Assembly: GCA_016872875.1 (NCBI GenBank)
Contig: VGYW01000050.1
Coordinates: 1 to 29,681 of the forward strand
DNA from: Planctomycetota bacterium
GTDB lineage: Bacteria > Planctomycetota > PUPC01 > DSUN01
Reading direction: 5' to 3'
DNA: 29,681 nt
The notes under the pieces are model-generated. The model was not told where the DNA came from. It ran no database searches and saw nothing but the letters and a program-made list of their open reading frames with translations. The translations under genes and the position numbers were made by a program. Positions 14,269-21,728 of this stretch are shown piece by piece; position 1 is the stretch's first letter; each line of letters begins with the position of its first letter.

Positions 14269-16497
14269 TCACCGCCGCGCGATGGCGAGCCGGCTCTTGA
14301 GCTTGGTGAGCCTGAGGCCCTGAATCGTGACGAGGCCCCACTTGTCAGCAGTTGCGGTGCCGGCGCCGAGTTCCTTGTTGCCCTCGACGGAAGAATGGGT
14401 CCACTTGAATGCGTCGCCGGGCTTGGCCTTGACCTTCTGGCAGCGGCGGGGGGTGAGGTCGGTGGTGAGGTCGGGGTAGGGGCAGTCGTCGCGGAGGTAG
14501 AGGGTGATCTCCCAGCGGGCCGGCTCGTCCACCAGGGTCTCGGGGTCCCAGAGCTGGTAGAGGTTGATTCCGCCGCCCTTCTCGGCGTCGTCGTGGTCGC
14601 CATCGCCGGGGCTGTGGTCAACCGAGCAGTTGGAGAAGGCGGGCAGGCTCTGGCGGAGGCGGACGCGGGGCACGAGGTCGCGGAGGGGGCCGACGGGGCC
14701 TGGGCCGTTCGTGGACCAGTTGGCGGCGAAGGCGCGCTTGGTGACGGCCATCGCGTGGATCATCTCGGGCCAGGGCATGAAGCCGAAATCGCCCACCGTG
14801 TGCGCGGGATAGGCGCCGTAGGCCGGCCAGCAGAGCCAATAGGGGAGCTCCACCGTGGGGTTCTCGCGTATCCACTTCGGCAGGTCCATGTACTCCCACT
14901 GGTCAATCCCGAGCCAGTTCTTCGCGCCTTTGGGGTATGGCCCCCACTTCCAGCCGTGCTGCTGCGGGACCTTGCCGATGGCGAAGTTGCAGTGGCCTTC
15001 GGACATGACGGCGGAGAACACCTCGCCGTGTCGGAGCGCCCAGCCGCCCATTTGCGCCCAGAGCGACACGCGCTCGGGATCAATGAACAGGCCGGGTTCG
15101 GCCACTGCCCAGGCAGCGGCGGCGAGGACGCGGCGTTGCGGATAGTTGCACACGACGCCGTCGTCGTAGCCGCGGAGGGTGCCGATGCAGTCGTGGAAGC
15201 CCTGCCAGAGGCCGCCCTCGCTGAGTGCGATGAATGGTGCGCCCTTGACGTGGCGGCGGGCGTCGTGCCAGCCTGGGCTGGCCGCTTCTGTGGCTGTGCA
15301 ACCGTAGGTGCCGATTCTCAGCATCAGCGGCTGGCGGCTCTCGGCGCTCGCCGCAGGCAGGTCCTTCCAGCGCACGATGAACGTCTCGGAGACCGTCGGC
15401 ACGTTGTTAAGCGGCGGCTCGATCCAAGAGTTGTAGACGTCTATGTCGCACGACCTCGTCTGCTTGGGGTCCGACTTGATGGTTCGCTGGTAAACGATTG
15501 CTGGGAAAGTGGATGGCTTCTCATCCACAGGCTCCTTGAGACTCGCCAGCTCCGCGGCGGCCTCGCGGCCGTCAATGGCCGCGGTGACGGCGTAGTAGTG
15601 CCTTGCAGGCTTGGTGGCGGTGGATACCGCCAGGCCGGTTGCCCGGGGCAGTGGCTCGCCGATGTTGCCTGGTGGCACAGGCATCTTGCCTGTGGGCCAC
15701 AGGCTGGAAGCCTGTGCCACCCCAGTTATGCGGTAGCGGGTCATCGCGTGGTTGAGGGCCAGGTTGTAGCCGGGGCGCAGCGGCGAGTTCTTCGTCGGCG
15801 TCCCCTGGTTGGGGTGCTCCGTGTTGCGGATGGCCTTGAGGTTCCACGCGGTCACCACCTCAGGCACCTCGCGGGCGAGTTCGGCCTGGCCCAGGTTCGC
15901 GATGGTGATCGGCTCCGTGTGGCGGTAGACGCGGTAGGCGAGCCGCCGCCTCGCGGGGGCGCCCAGCACCGCCCTGTCGAAGTCCTCGAACCGCGGCGCG
16001 TCGTCGCCCACCAAGTCCTCGATCTCTGTCCAGGTGAGGAACGTCTGGCCCGACTGGTGAATGGCCTTGAGGCCGGTAACGGGCTTGATCGGCTCCCTGC
16101 CCTCACCGAGGTAGCTGACCTCGAGGACGGCCTTGGCGAAGTCCACGCCGCCGGCATCCGCGATGCGGAGCCCCTCGTTCGCCTTGGGGTCCGCCGCCCA
16201 CGCCTTCGCCGCGGCTGTGGCGTCGAAGCTCACGTGGTCGGGCGGCAGGGATCTCAACGGTTCGGCGTTCGCCACGCCCTCAGGCGCCAGGCGGACGGCG
16301 GCGCCGTGCCTGTGCCCCTGCGTGGGCACGCGAAGGATGGCGCGCAGCACGTTGGTGCCTGGGGGCAGCGGCTTGAGGTCGAACCGCAGGATCGCACCCC
16401 GGGCCTCGGCGGGAAAGGGCTCGGTGACGAACTGCTGCGCCCCGAGCACCGGCATCGCCGACAGGCAGGCCAGAAAGATGAGCGTGCTTCGGCTCAT
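14269..16497 (-). CDS. P3: secreted DNRLRE / FN3 / alpha-beta hydrolase-like paralog
   Basis: The shortest paralog, 742 aa, with a clean signal peptide (MSRSTLIFLACLSAMPVLG, then AQQF). Domains in order: DNRLRE/CBM96-like (FDLKPLPPGTNVLRAILRV, FDATAAAKAW), FN3-like (GQTFLTWTEIED, YRVYRHTEPITIANL), a hydrolase-like core with WIEPPLNNVP (near 359) and GTLRGYDDG (near 439), and the shared C-terminal beta domain (VDEPARWEITLYL, LTPRRCQKVKAKPGDAFKW). At the nucleophile-elbow position it reads LWAQMGGWALRHG, without a serine, so it is probably not a hydrolase as it stands. ATG 16497 overlaps the P4 stop as ATGA and has GGGAGG just upstream, indicating translational coupling. One palindromic element (15671-15721) is inserted in frame. 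Confidence 0.85.
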   Translation of the reverse strand: MSRSTLIFLACLSAMPVLGAQQFVTEPFPAEARGAILRFDLKPLPPGTNVLRAILRVPTQGHRHGAAVRLAPEGVANAEPLRSLPPDHVSFDATAAAKAWAADPKANEGLRIADAGGVDFAKAVLEVSYLGEGREPIKPVTGLKAIHQSGQTFLTWTEIEDLVGDDAPRFEDFDRAVLGAPARRRLAYRVYRHTEPITIANLGQAELAREVPEVVTAWNLKAIRNTEHPNQGTPTKNSPLRPGYNLALNHAMTRYRITGVAQASSLWPTGKMPVPPGNIGEPLPRATGLAVSTATKPARHYYAVTAAIDGREAAAELASLKEPVDEKPSTFPAIVYQRTIKSDPKQTRSCDIDVYNSWIEPPLNNVPTVSETFIVRWKDLPAASAESRQPLMLRIGTYGCTATEAASPGWHDARRHVKGAPFIALSEGGLWQGFHDCIGTLRGYDDGVVCNYPQRRVLAAAAWAVAEPGLFIDPERVSLWAQMGGWALRHGEVFSAVMSEGHCNFAIGKVPQQHGWKWGPYPKGAKNWLGIDQWEYMDLPKWIRENPTVELPYWLCWPAYGAYPAHTVGDFGFMPWPEMIHAMAVTKRAFAANWSTNGPGPVGPLRDLVPRVRLRQSLPAFSNCSVDHSPGDGDHDDAEKGGGINLYQLWDPETLVDEPARWEITLYLRDDCPYPDLTTDLTPRRCQKVKAKPGDAFKWTHSSVEGNKELGAGTATADKWGLVTIQGLRLTKLKSRLAIARR
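15671..15721 (-). repeat. In-frame palindromic element A in P3
   Basis: GGTGGCACAGGCATCTTGCC and, inverted, GGCTGGAAGCCTGTGCCACC form two nested hairpins. Here it is read as VAQASSLWPTGKMPVPPG, a different frame from P2 and P4, yet still free of stops. It sits just before GEPLPRATGLAV. Confidence 0.9.
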
Positions 16498-18830
16498 TGG
16501 TCACCTCCCTTCCTGCGGATGATGAGCTTGCCCGGCTCGCCGAAGGTCAGCCCCTGGATCAGAATGCGGCCATCGTTGTCCACCGTGGCCTCGCCCTGAA
16601 GGGTCTTGCGCTTCTCGCGTGGGTCGGGGGCGGTCCAGAGGAGCTTCTCTCCTGGCTTGGGGCGGAACTTCTGGGCGTTGCGCACGGCCACGTCGCACGT
16701 GACCCGCCCCGCGTAGACGACGCGCTGGGCGGAGTAGAAGGCCATCTCGAGGCGGTCGGGCTCGTCCACGATGTCCTCGGGGTCCCAGCGGGGCTGGGTG
16801 TTGAGGCGTCCGCCCGAGCTGTAGCCGCGCTCGCCGGTGTCGAAGTGCTTGGGGAAGAACTCAGGATTCGGCCCGCGGTCCTTCGAGGCGCAGGCGAGGA
16901 GGGGGCGGTCGGAGCGCGGCTCGAAGGGGTGGTCGCCCTGGTCCGCACTCACCGGCAGGTGGAGGTGGTGCGAGCCGCCCCAGAAGAACTCGGCCATGAA
17001 GGCGTTGCGGGTCGCCAGATACGCCTTCATCAGGGCGGTCTCCTGCTTCCAGGTGAGGTGCAGGCTTCCCGCGCCGAGGGAGAGGAAGGGGAGAGCCGTC
17101 GCCTTGCCGTTCGCCAACACGTAGGCGATCAGGTTCAACTCGTCCCAGACTGGCCTGCCGCTCTCGGCCTCGATGCGCCATTCGGGCTTGCCCCAGACCG
17201 CGTCCATCTCGGGCCGCGGCGTCTTGCGTCTCCCGTACATCTCGTACTCGTAGGGGGTCTCCTGCGGGTTCGGGTCGGGCGAGGCGTCCGCCATCACACA
17301 AGCGGTCTTGCCCGGGCGCCGCAGGCCATACTGGAGTGCGGCCGTGCCGCCCCAGGCGCCGCTGCCGCCGCAGGAGACACGTCCCGCCTCGGCCCCCAGC
17401 TTAGCCAGCGCCCAGGAGACCATCGCGTCCACACGGCGTGCGAAGAAGGGCTGGACCGTTCCTTGGCGGAACGACCTCAGTGTGCCCAGGGCCTCGTGGT
17501 GGCCGTAGCCGAACGAGCGCCAGGGCGCGTCGTGCGGCGAGAGGAGCGCCGTGTCGCGCCGGTGCGGCCAGGGCGGCTTGAGGAACCGCTGCGTCTGGTC
17601 GTGGAAGAAGACGCCGAGGCGCCGCGTCGCCGCGCCCTTGAAGCCGCTCGGCACGAACACGCCCCAGTTGAAGTACTGGTTCGGCAGGTTCGCCAGCGGC
17701 GGCGCCGCCCACTGCACATAGAGCGACCTCCGGCCGGGGTAGTCGAAGAAGACCGTCACCTCCGCATAGCGCTGGAACACCGGCTCGCCGAGGCCAACCG
17801 TCTCCTCGATCGGCCCAACGCACGGCACTTCCCGCGTGTTCGCCACGCCATCCACGGCAGAGACGACAGCGTAATATGCCCTTCCGGCCTTGGTGGGGTG
17901 GTGAACGCAGAGGCCAGCCGTCGGCGGAAGGGGCTTGCCGTCCTCAATGGCCAGGCGCGCGATCGGCACCTCGCCCATCTCGGGCATGTCGGGATGGTAC
18001 TTCGAGAAGTAGTCCTGGCGGGCGAGCCTCTTGGCGAAGTCGAGGTCGTCAATCGCCCTGCGGCGGTGGAGCGCGATGAGCTGGTCCACCGAGCGGCCGG
18101 CGGCATTGTAGGCCGACATGGGCCGCACGTCCCCCAGCCACTCCGACTCGGGCAGCGACGCCGCGGTGATAGGCTCTGTGTGGCGATAGACGCGGTAGCG
18201 GACCTCCCGCTCGGCATCCATTGTCTCCAACTGCTTCTTCAGTTCTCCCCAGGTCGGGGCGGGCGCTGCCGACCGCTCATCAATCTCCTCGAACGTGACG
18301 AACGTCTGCCCCGCGCGGTGAACCGCCTTCACCCCTTTGGCCTGTGCGGGCACTTCGGCAGGCTTGCCATCAAACGCGACGTCCAGTCGGGTCGCCTTCG
18401 GGTCCCAACGGGGGAAACTCTTCACAAGGAATTGCGCGGCTTGGGCACGCGGCACGCGGCACGCGGCACGCACCGCCTCCGTCGCGTCCAGCCTATCGTA
18501 CCAAGGTGCCCTCAGCGCAAGCGGCTTCCCGGTGGCACGGGCATCTTGCCCGTGGCCCACAGGCGGGACGCCTGTGCCACCGGGGAACACCTCGATGTCC
18601 ACCATCGCCTCATCCATGCGGCCATCCACGGGCGCCGCGCGGGCGACGAGTAGGTCGGCACGATACACCTTTGCGTTGCCAGGCAGGCCCGAGAGGTCGA
18701 AGCGGATGGCGTTCGGCTCAGTGCCCGCGGCGGGCCGGAACCGCTGCGTCGCCACCTCGGCCCCCGCAGCGCCCCAGAGCGCGACAAGGGCGACAACTCC
18801 CCAACTGCGTCCGATTGCTCGCGCACCCAT
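16494..18830 (-). CDS. P4: secreted DNRLRE / FN3 / alpha-beta hydrolase-like paralog
   Basis: First gene of the P4-P3 operon, 778 aa. The start is ATG 18830 (GGGGAG 6 nt upstream) with a signal peptide of about 24 residues (GVVALVALWGAAGA). A DNRLRE/CBM96-like domain follows (FDLSGLPGNAKVYRADLL, YDRLDATEAV), then an FN3-like part (GQTFVTFEEID, YRVYRHTEPITAASL). The hydrolase-like core has WAAPPLANLP (near 373), GTLRSFRQG (near 447) and CGGSGAWGG, whose S490 is the only plausible nucleophile among the four paralogs. FFWGGSHHLHLP further on could supply a catalytic histidine. A C-terminal beta domain ends the protein (VDEPDRLEMAFY, KFRPKPGEKLLWT). I infer a carbohydrate-esterase-like or other exported hydrolase; substrate unknown. 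Confidence 0.87.
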   Translation of the reverse strand: MGARAIGRSWGVVALVALWGAAGAEVATQRFRPAAGTEPNAIRFDLSGLPGNAKVYRADLLVARAAPVDGRMDEAMVDIEVFPGGTGVPPVGHGQDARATGKPLALRAPWYDRLDATEAVRAACRVPRAQAAQFLVKSFPRWDPKATRLDVAFDGKPAEVPAQAKGVKAVHRAGQTFVTFEEIDERSAAPAPTWGELKKQLETMDAEREVRYRVYRHTEPITAASLPESEWLGDVRPMSAYNAAGRSVDQLIALHRRRAIDDLDFAKRLARQDYFSKYHPDMPEMGEVPIARLAIEDGKPLPPTAGLCVHHPTKAGRAYYAVVSAVDGVANTREVPCVGPIEETVGLGEPVFQRYAEVTVFFDYPGRRSLYVQWAAPPLANLPNQYFNWGVFVPSGFKGAATRRLGVFFHDQTQRFLKPPWPHRRDTALLSPHDAPWRSFGYGHHEALGTLRSFRQGTVQPFFARRVDAMVSWALAKLGAEAGRVSCGGSGAWGGTAALQYGLRRPGKTACVMADASPDPNPQETPYEYEMYGRRKTPRPEMDAVWGKPEWRIEAESGRPVWDELNLIAYVLANGKATALPFLSLGAGSLHLTWKQETALMKAYLATRNAFMAEFFWGGSHHLHLPVSADQGDHPFEPRSDRPLLACASKDRGPNPEFFPKHFDTGERGYSSGGRLNTQPRWDPEDIVDEPDRLEMAFYSAQRVVYAGRVTCDVAVRNAQKFRPKPGEKLLWTAPDPREKRKTLQGEATVDNDGRILIQGLTFGEPGKLIIRRKGGDQ
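18531..18581 (-). repeat. In-frame palindromic element A in P4
   Basis: GGTGGCACGGGCATCTTGCC then GGCGGGACGCCTGTGCCACC, read as GGTGVPPVGHGQDARATG between IEVFPG and KPLALRAPW. Confidence 0.9.
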
Positions 18831-18872
18831 TGCAGGCTCCCCTAGGTGGCTCCGGTCTCCCGATTCCCCGCA

Positions 18873-18901
18873 AATATGAAAAGGGCAAGGACATTTGTCA
18901 A
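18873..18901 (-). promoter_or_regulatory. Promoter of P4 overlapping the tRNA terminator
   Basis: Read leftward, TTGACA (18901-18896), exactly 17 bp, then CATATT (18878-18873). The -35 hexamer is in the loop of the terminator hairpin at 18881-18915 and the spacer is its distal stem arm. The predicted leader to ATG 18830 is about 36 nt. Confidence 0.65.
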
Positions 18902-18915
18902 GTGTCCTTGCCCTT
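18881..18915 (-). terminator. Intrinsic terminator of the tRNA gene
   Basis: A perfect 13-bp stem, AAGGGCAAGGACA / TGTCCTTGCCCTT, encloses a 9-nt loop. Read leftward, the stem runs into TTTTC. It begins 6 nt after the tRNA CCA end. Confidence 0.85.
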
Positions 18916-18920
18916 CTCTC

Positions 18921-18995
18921 TGGTGGGTGGGGTGGGCATCGCACCCACGACCTCAGCATTTTCAGTGCCGCGCTCTACTACTGAGCTACCCACCC
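18921..18995 (-). tRNA. tRNA-Phe (anticodon GAA), CCA encoded
   Basis: Read leftward: 7-bp acceptor stem GGGTGGG/CCCACCC, D-stem GCTC/GAGC, anticodon stem CGGCA/TGCTG with loop CTGAAAA (anticodon GAA), 5-nt variable region, T-stem GTGGG/CCCAC, discriminator A and genomic CCA. All stems pair, with one G-T in the anticodon stem. Two features are unusual: the D-loop is only 7 nt (AGTAGTA) with no GG pair, and the T-loop is TGCGATG rather than the usual TTC-R-A form. It has its own promoter and terminator, so it is probably expressed. Confidence 0.88.
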
Positions 18996-19009
18996 GCTCT
19001 AGTCAATGA

Positions 19010-19038
19010 AATATAGCAGACTTGGCGCGCGTTGTCAA
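19010..19038 (-). promoter_or_regulatory. Promoter of tRNA-Phe
   Basis: Read leftward, TTGACA (19038-19033), 17 bp, TATATT (19015-19010), with TG one base before the -10. This is a near-consensus stable-RNA promoter 15 bp from the mature tRNA end. Confidence 0.85.
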
Positions 19039-19067
19039 ACACGGGTTGGAGATTCACATTGGGGCGC

Positions 19068-19150
19068 CCGTGACGCGTGACCCGTGACGCGTGAGAAGAG
19101 GAAACCAAGTCCCTCTTGTCTGGTCACGGGTCACGCGTCACGGGTCACGC
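19068..19150. repeat. Inverted repeat between tRNA and hisC promoters
   Basis: Arms of about 27 bp built from CGTGACGCGTGACCCGTGA and its complement flank a 27-nt centre. Each arm is itself repetitive. It separates two divergent transcription units and could act as a transcript barrier in either direction. Confidence 0.85.
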
Positions 19151-19161
19151 ATCCTTCTCTC

Positions 19162-19190
19162 TTGGAAAGCCCCCCGCTTTCTGCTATACT
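19162..19190 (+). promoter_or_regulatory. Promoter of hisC-hisB-response regulator
   Basis: TTGGAA (19162-19167), 17 bp, TATACT (19185-19190) with an extended TG. The predicted leader is only about 30 nt, leaving no room for a his leader peptide or T-box. Confidence 0.75.
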
Positions 19191-19226
19191 CTGGCCGTTG
19201 CCGGAAGATGCCCCTGGGCCACAAAC

Positions 19227-20291
19227 ATGTCGAACCTAAGCTACTTTCGTCCCTGCATCGCGCGGATGGCGGGCTACACGCCCGGGGCGCAGCCGCCGGG
19301 GCCGGTCTACGCCAAGCTGAACGCCAACGAGAATCCCTATCCGCCGTCGCCAAAGGTGCTGGAGGCCCTCCGCGCGGCGGCGTGCGAGAGCCTGCGGCTC
19401 TACCCCGACGCGATGTCCACCGAGCTGCGCGCGCGCATCGCCGCCTACCACGGCCTCGCGCCCCAGCAGGTGCTCGTGGGCAACGGCTCGGACGACCTCC
19501 TGACGATGATCGTGCGGAGCTTCGTGGGGCCGGGCGACGTCGTGGCCGCGCCTTACCCAACCTATCCGCTCTACGAGGTGCTGGTCGAGATTCAGGACGC
19601 GACGATGCGCTGGGTGGACTACCCGCCCGACTTCTCGCTGCCCGAAGGGCTCGCGGAGCCAGGGGCAAGGGTGACTTTCGTGTGCAACCCAAACTCCCCC
19701 TCGGGCACGTGGGTGGACCCCGCGGCCATCGGGGGCCTGGCGGGCCGCCTGGGCGGGATTCTCGTGGTGGACGAGGCCTACGTGGACTTCGCGGAGGGGG
19801 ACAGCCTGGGGCTGCTGGGCCGCTTTCCGAACGCCATCATCCTGAGGAGCTTCTCGAAGAGCTTCTCGCTGTGCGGGGTTCGCCTCGGCTACGGCCTGGC
19901 AAGTGAGGAGATCATCCGCGGCCTGGCAAAGGCCAAGGACTCCTACAACGTCAACCGCTTCGCGATGGCGGCGGGAGTGGCGGCGCTGGACGACGTGGCG
20001 TACATGCGGGCCAACGTTGCGAAGCTCCGCGCCGAGCGCGAGCGCCTGGCTGATGGACTTCGCCGCATGGGCCTGCGCGTCCTTCCATCCCAGGCCAACT
20101 TCGTGTGCGTCGTCTCCCAGGAGCCATCGCCCGCGGCATTCGCGGCGGACCTCGCGCGGGAGGGCATCCTGGTCCGCACCTTCGGCGACCCACGCCTGAA
20201 GGACTGGTTGCGCATCAGCATCGGCACGCCCGAGCAGAACAGCCGCATACTCTCTGGAATCGAGGCCACATTGAGGAGGAAGACATCGTGA
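19227..20291 (+). CDS. hisC: Histidinol-phosphate aminotransferase
   Basis: PLP-dependent enzyme of histidine synthesis, converting imidazole-acetol phosphate and glutamate to histidinol phosphate. At 354 aa it has family length. Visible motifs are [12 protein letters not shown] at the N-terminus, [10 protein letters not shown], the NPNSPSGTW substrate/PLP loop, DEAYVDFAE, and the PLP lysine K211 in [16 protein letters not shown]. The C-terminus has the [12 protein letters not shown] arginine motif. ATG 19227 is chosen because it gives the standard N-terminus and follows the promoter at a sensible distance; its ribosome site is weak (GGAAG about 20 nt upstream). Its TGA overlaps the GTG of hisB, which confirms HisC rather than another class I aminotransferase. 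Confidence 0.93.
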   Translation: MSNLSYFRPCIARMAGYTPGAQPPGPVYAKLNANENPYPPSPKVLEALRAAACESLRLYPDAMSTELRARIAAYHGLAPQQVLVGNGSDDLLTMIVRSFVGPGDVVAAPYPTYPLYEVLVEIQDATMRWVDYPPDFSLPEGLAEPGARVTFVCNPNSPSGTWVDPAAIGGLAGRLGGILVVDEAYVDFAEGDSLGLLGRFPNAIILRSFSKSFSLCGVRLGYGLASEEIIRGLAKAKDSYNVNRFAMAAGVAALDDVAYMRANVAKLRAERERLADGLRRMGLRVLPSQANFVCVVSQEPSPAAFAADLAREGILVRTFGDPRLKDWLRISIGTPEQNSRILSGIEATLRRKTS

Positions 20292-20875
20292 GCCGGTCAG
20301 CCAAGGAAAGCCGCAAGACGAAAGAGACCGACGTGAGCGTGAGCCTGGACCTCGACGGCCAGGGGCGCTCCGCCGCTAGCACGACCGTGGGCTTCCTCGA
20401 CCACATGCTCGACCTCCTCGGGCGCCACGCGGGCCTCGACCTCGATGTCAAGGCCACGGGGGACACCCACGTGGACGCCCACCACACGGTCGAGGATGTG
20501 GGCATCTGCCTGGGCAAGGCCCTGGCCGCGGCCCTCGGGGACAAGCGCGGCATCCGCCGCTTCGGGCAAGCTAGCGTGCCGATGGACGAGGCGCTCGCCG
20601 ACGTGAGCCTCGACCTCAGCGGTCGCCCCTTCCTCGTCTTCAACGCCACGTTCCCCACGGAGAAGACGGGCGGCTTCGACGCCCAGCTCGTCGAAGAGTT
20701 CCTCCGCGCCCTCGCCGTCAACGCCGGCCTCACCCTCCACGTCCGCGTGCCCTGCGGCCGCGACACCCACCACATCGCCGAAGCCATCTTCAAGGGCCTC
20801 GCCCGCGCCCTCCGCGACGCCGTGGCACTCGACCCCCGCGTGGCCGGAGTCCCCTCCACGAAAGGCATCCTCTGA
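20288..20875 (+). CDS. hisB: Imidazoleglycerol-phosphate dehydratase
   Basis: Manganese enzyme of histidine synthesis that dehydrates imidazole-glycerol phosphate to imidazole-acetol phosphate, the substrate of the HisC encoded just upstream. The 195 residues match the monofunctional form, with no phosphatase domain. Signature motifs are FLDHML (36-41), [13 protein letters not shown] (61-73) and, near the C-terminus, [11 protein letters not shown], which supply the metal-binding His and Glu. The GTG start at 20288 shares GTGA with the hisC stop and has GAGGAGGA upstream, a strong coupled ribosome site. The next gene starts at the base after its stop. Confidence 0.96.
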   Translation: MSRSAKESRKTKETDVSVSLDLDGQGRSAASTTVGFLDHMLDLLGRHAGLDLDVKATGDTHVDAHHTVEDVGICLGKALAAALGDKRGIRRFGQASVPMDEALADVSLDLSGRPFLVFNATFPTEKTGGFDAQLVEEFLRALAVNAGLTLHVRVPCGRDTHHIAEAIFKGLARALRDAVALDPRVAGVPSTKGIL

Positions 20876-21562
20876 ATGGAACAGAACCAGGCCCCGCACA
20901 GGCTCCTGCTCATAGACGACGACGTGGGCATTCTGAGGCTGCTCTCGGACTTCCTGACGAAGGAGGGCTACGTGGTGGTCACGGCTGCGGGCGGGCGCGA
21001 GGCCATCGCCTCGCTCGCGGGCCAGGCCCCCGACCTCGTGGTCATGGACCTTCAGATGCCGGGCGTAAACGGCTTCGAGGTCCTCGCGCAGATACGCCGG
21101 CAGCACGCCGCAATGCCGGTCATCGTCGTCACCGGCTACGGCTCGGAGGACGTGGCGGTACAGGCGTTGCGTCGGGGCGCAGACGACTATCTCCCGAAAC
21201 CGTTGCGCCTCGGCGCCCTGGCCTCGCGCATCAGGGCCAACCTCGAGCGCGCCGCCTGGCGCGCCGCCCAGGAGCGCGCCGAGGACCGCTTCCGCCAGTC
21301 GGCCATCGAGCTCTCAGGGCAAGTCCGCGGCTTCCTGGCCGCCGCGGCCGACGTGCTCCGCGCGGTCCGCGACGAACTGGCCCAGAGCGGGGCCGCACCG
21401 GGCGCCCTCGAAGTGGTCGAGAAGCTCAGCCAGGCCTTCCGGGCCGACGACCCCGCCGCGGCCCTCCGCGCCCTCACCGCTGAGCTGGGCGCCCCGCCGA
21501 CAGGAAGCCCGAAATCTGAAGGACGAATTCCCAAGGAAGCCCGAGAACCGAAGCCCGAATGA
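20876..21562 (+). CDS. Response regulator receiver protein without DNA-binding domain
   Basis: Residues about 8-125 are a complete REC domain: acidic pocket D14-D16, phospho-acceptor D58 in VVMDLQMPG, T86 in VVTGYG, and K108 in YLPKPL. The remaining roughly 80 residues are helical and Ala/Arg-rich, with no helix-turn-helix or enzyme domain, so output is probably by protein interaction. The ATG directly follows the hisB stop (TGAATG), so it is translated from the his operon. No histidine kinase is nearby; the PP2C phosphatase at 24697 is the closest regulatory gene. The last roughly 18 residues (SPKSEGRIPKEAREPKPE) have the form of a dispersed-repeat read-through, so the ancestral protein probably ended earlier. 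Confidence 0.9.
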   Translation: MEQNQAPHRLLLIDDDVGILRLLSDFLTKEGYVVVTAAGGREAIASLAGQAPDLVVMDLQMPGVNGFEVLAQIRRQHAAMPVIVVTGYGSEDVAVQALRRGADDYLPKPLRLGALASRIRANLERAAWRAAQERAEDRFRQSAIELSGQVRGFLAAAADVLRAVRDELAQSGAAPGALEVVEKLSQAFRADDPAAALRALTAELGAPPTGSPKSEGRIPKEAREPKPE

Positions 21563-21728
21563 CCCAAGCCTGTGGACAATATGCAGTATGGCCCCGAATC
21601 CTGGCAGCCACGGATTCCCTCTCCCGCACGACCCCCTCTCCCAGATGAAGCGTGGACCGCGGGAAGCGGGCGGGCCCCAGCATTGGGGGCCAGGCTCGGG
21701 CGCGCAGCTCGCGTGTCGGCAGCCGCAG

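Noticed and set aside
19191..19226. His leader peptide, T-box or attenuator before hisC
   Set aside because: The predicted leader is about 30 nt, too short for any of these, and no His-codon run is present.
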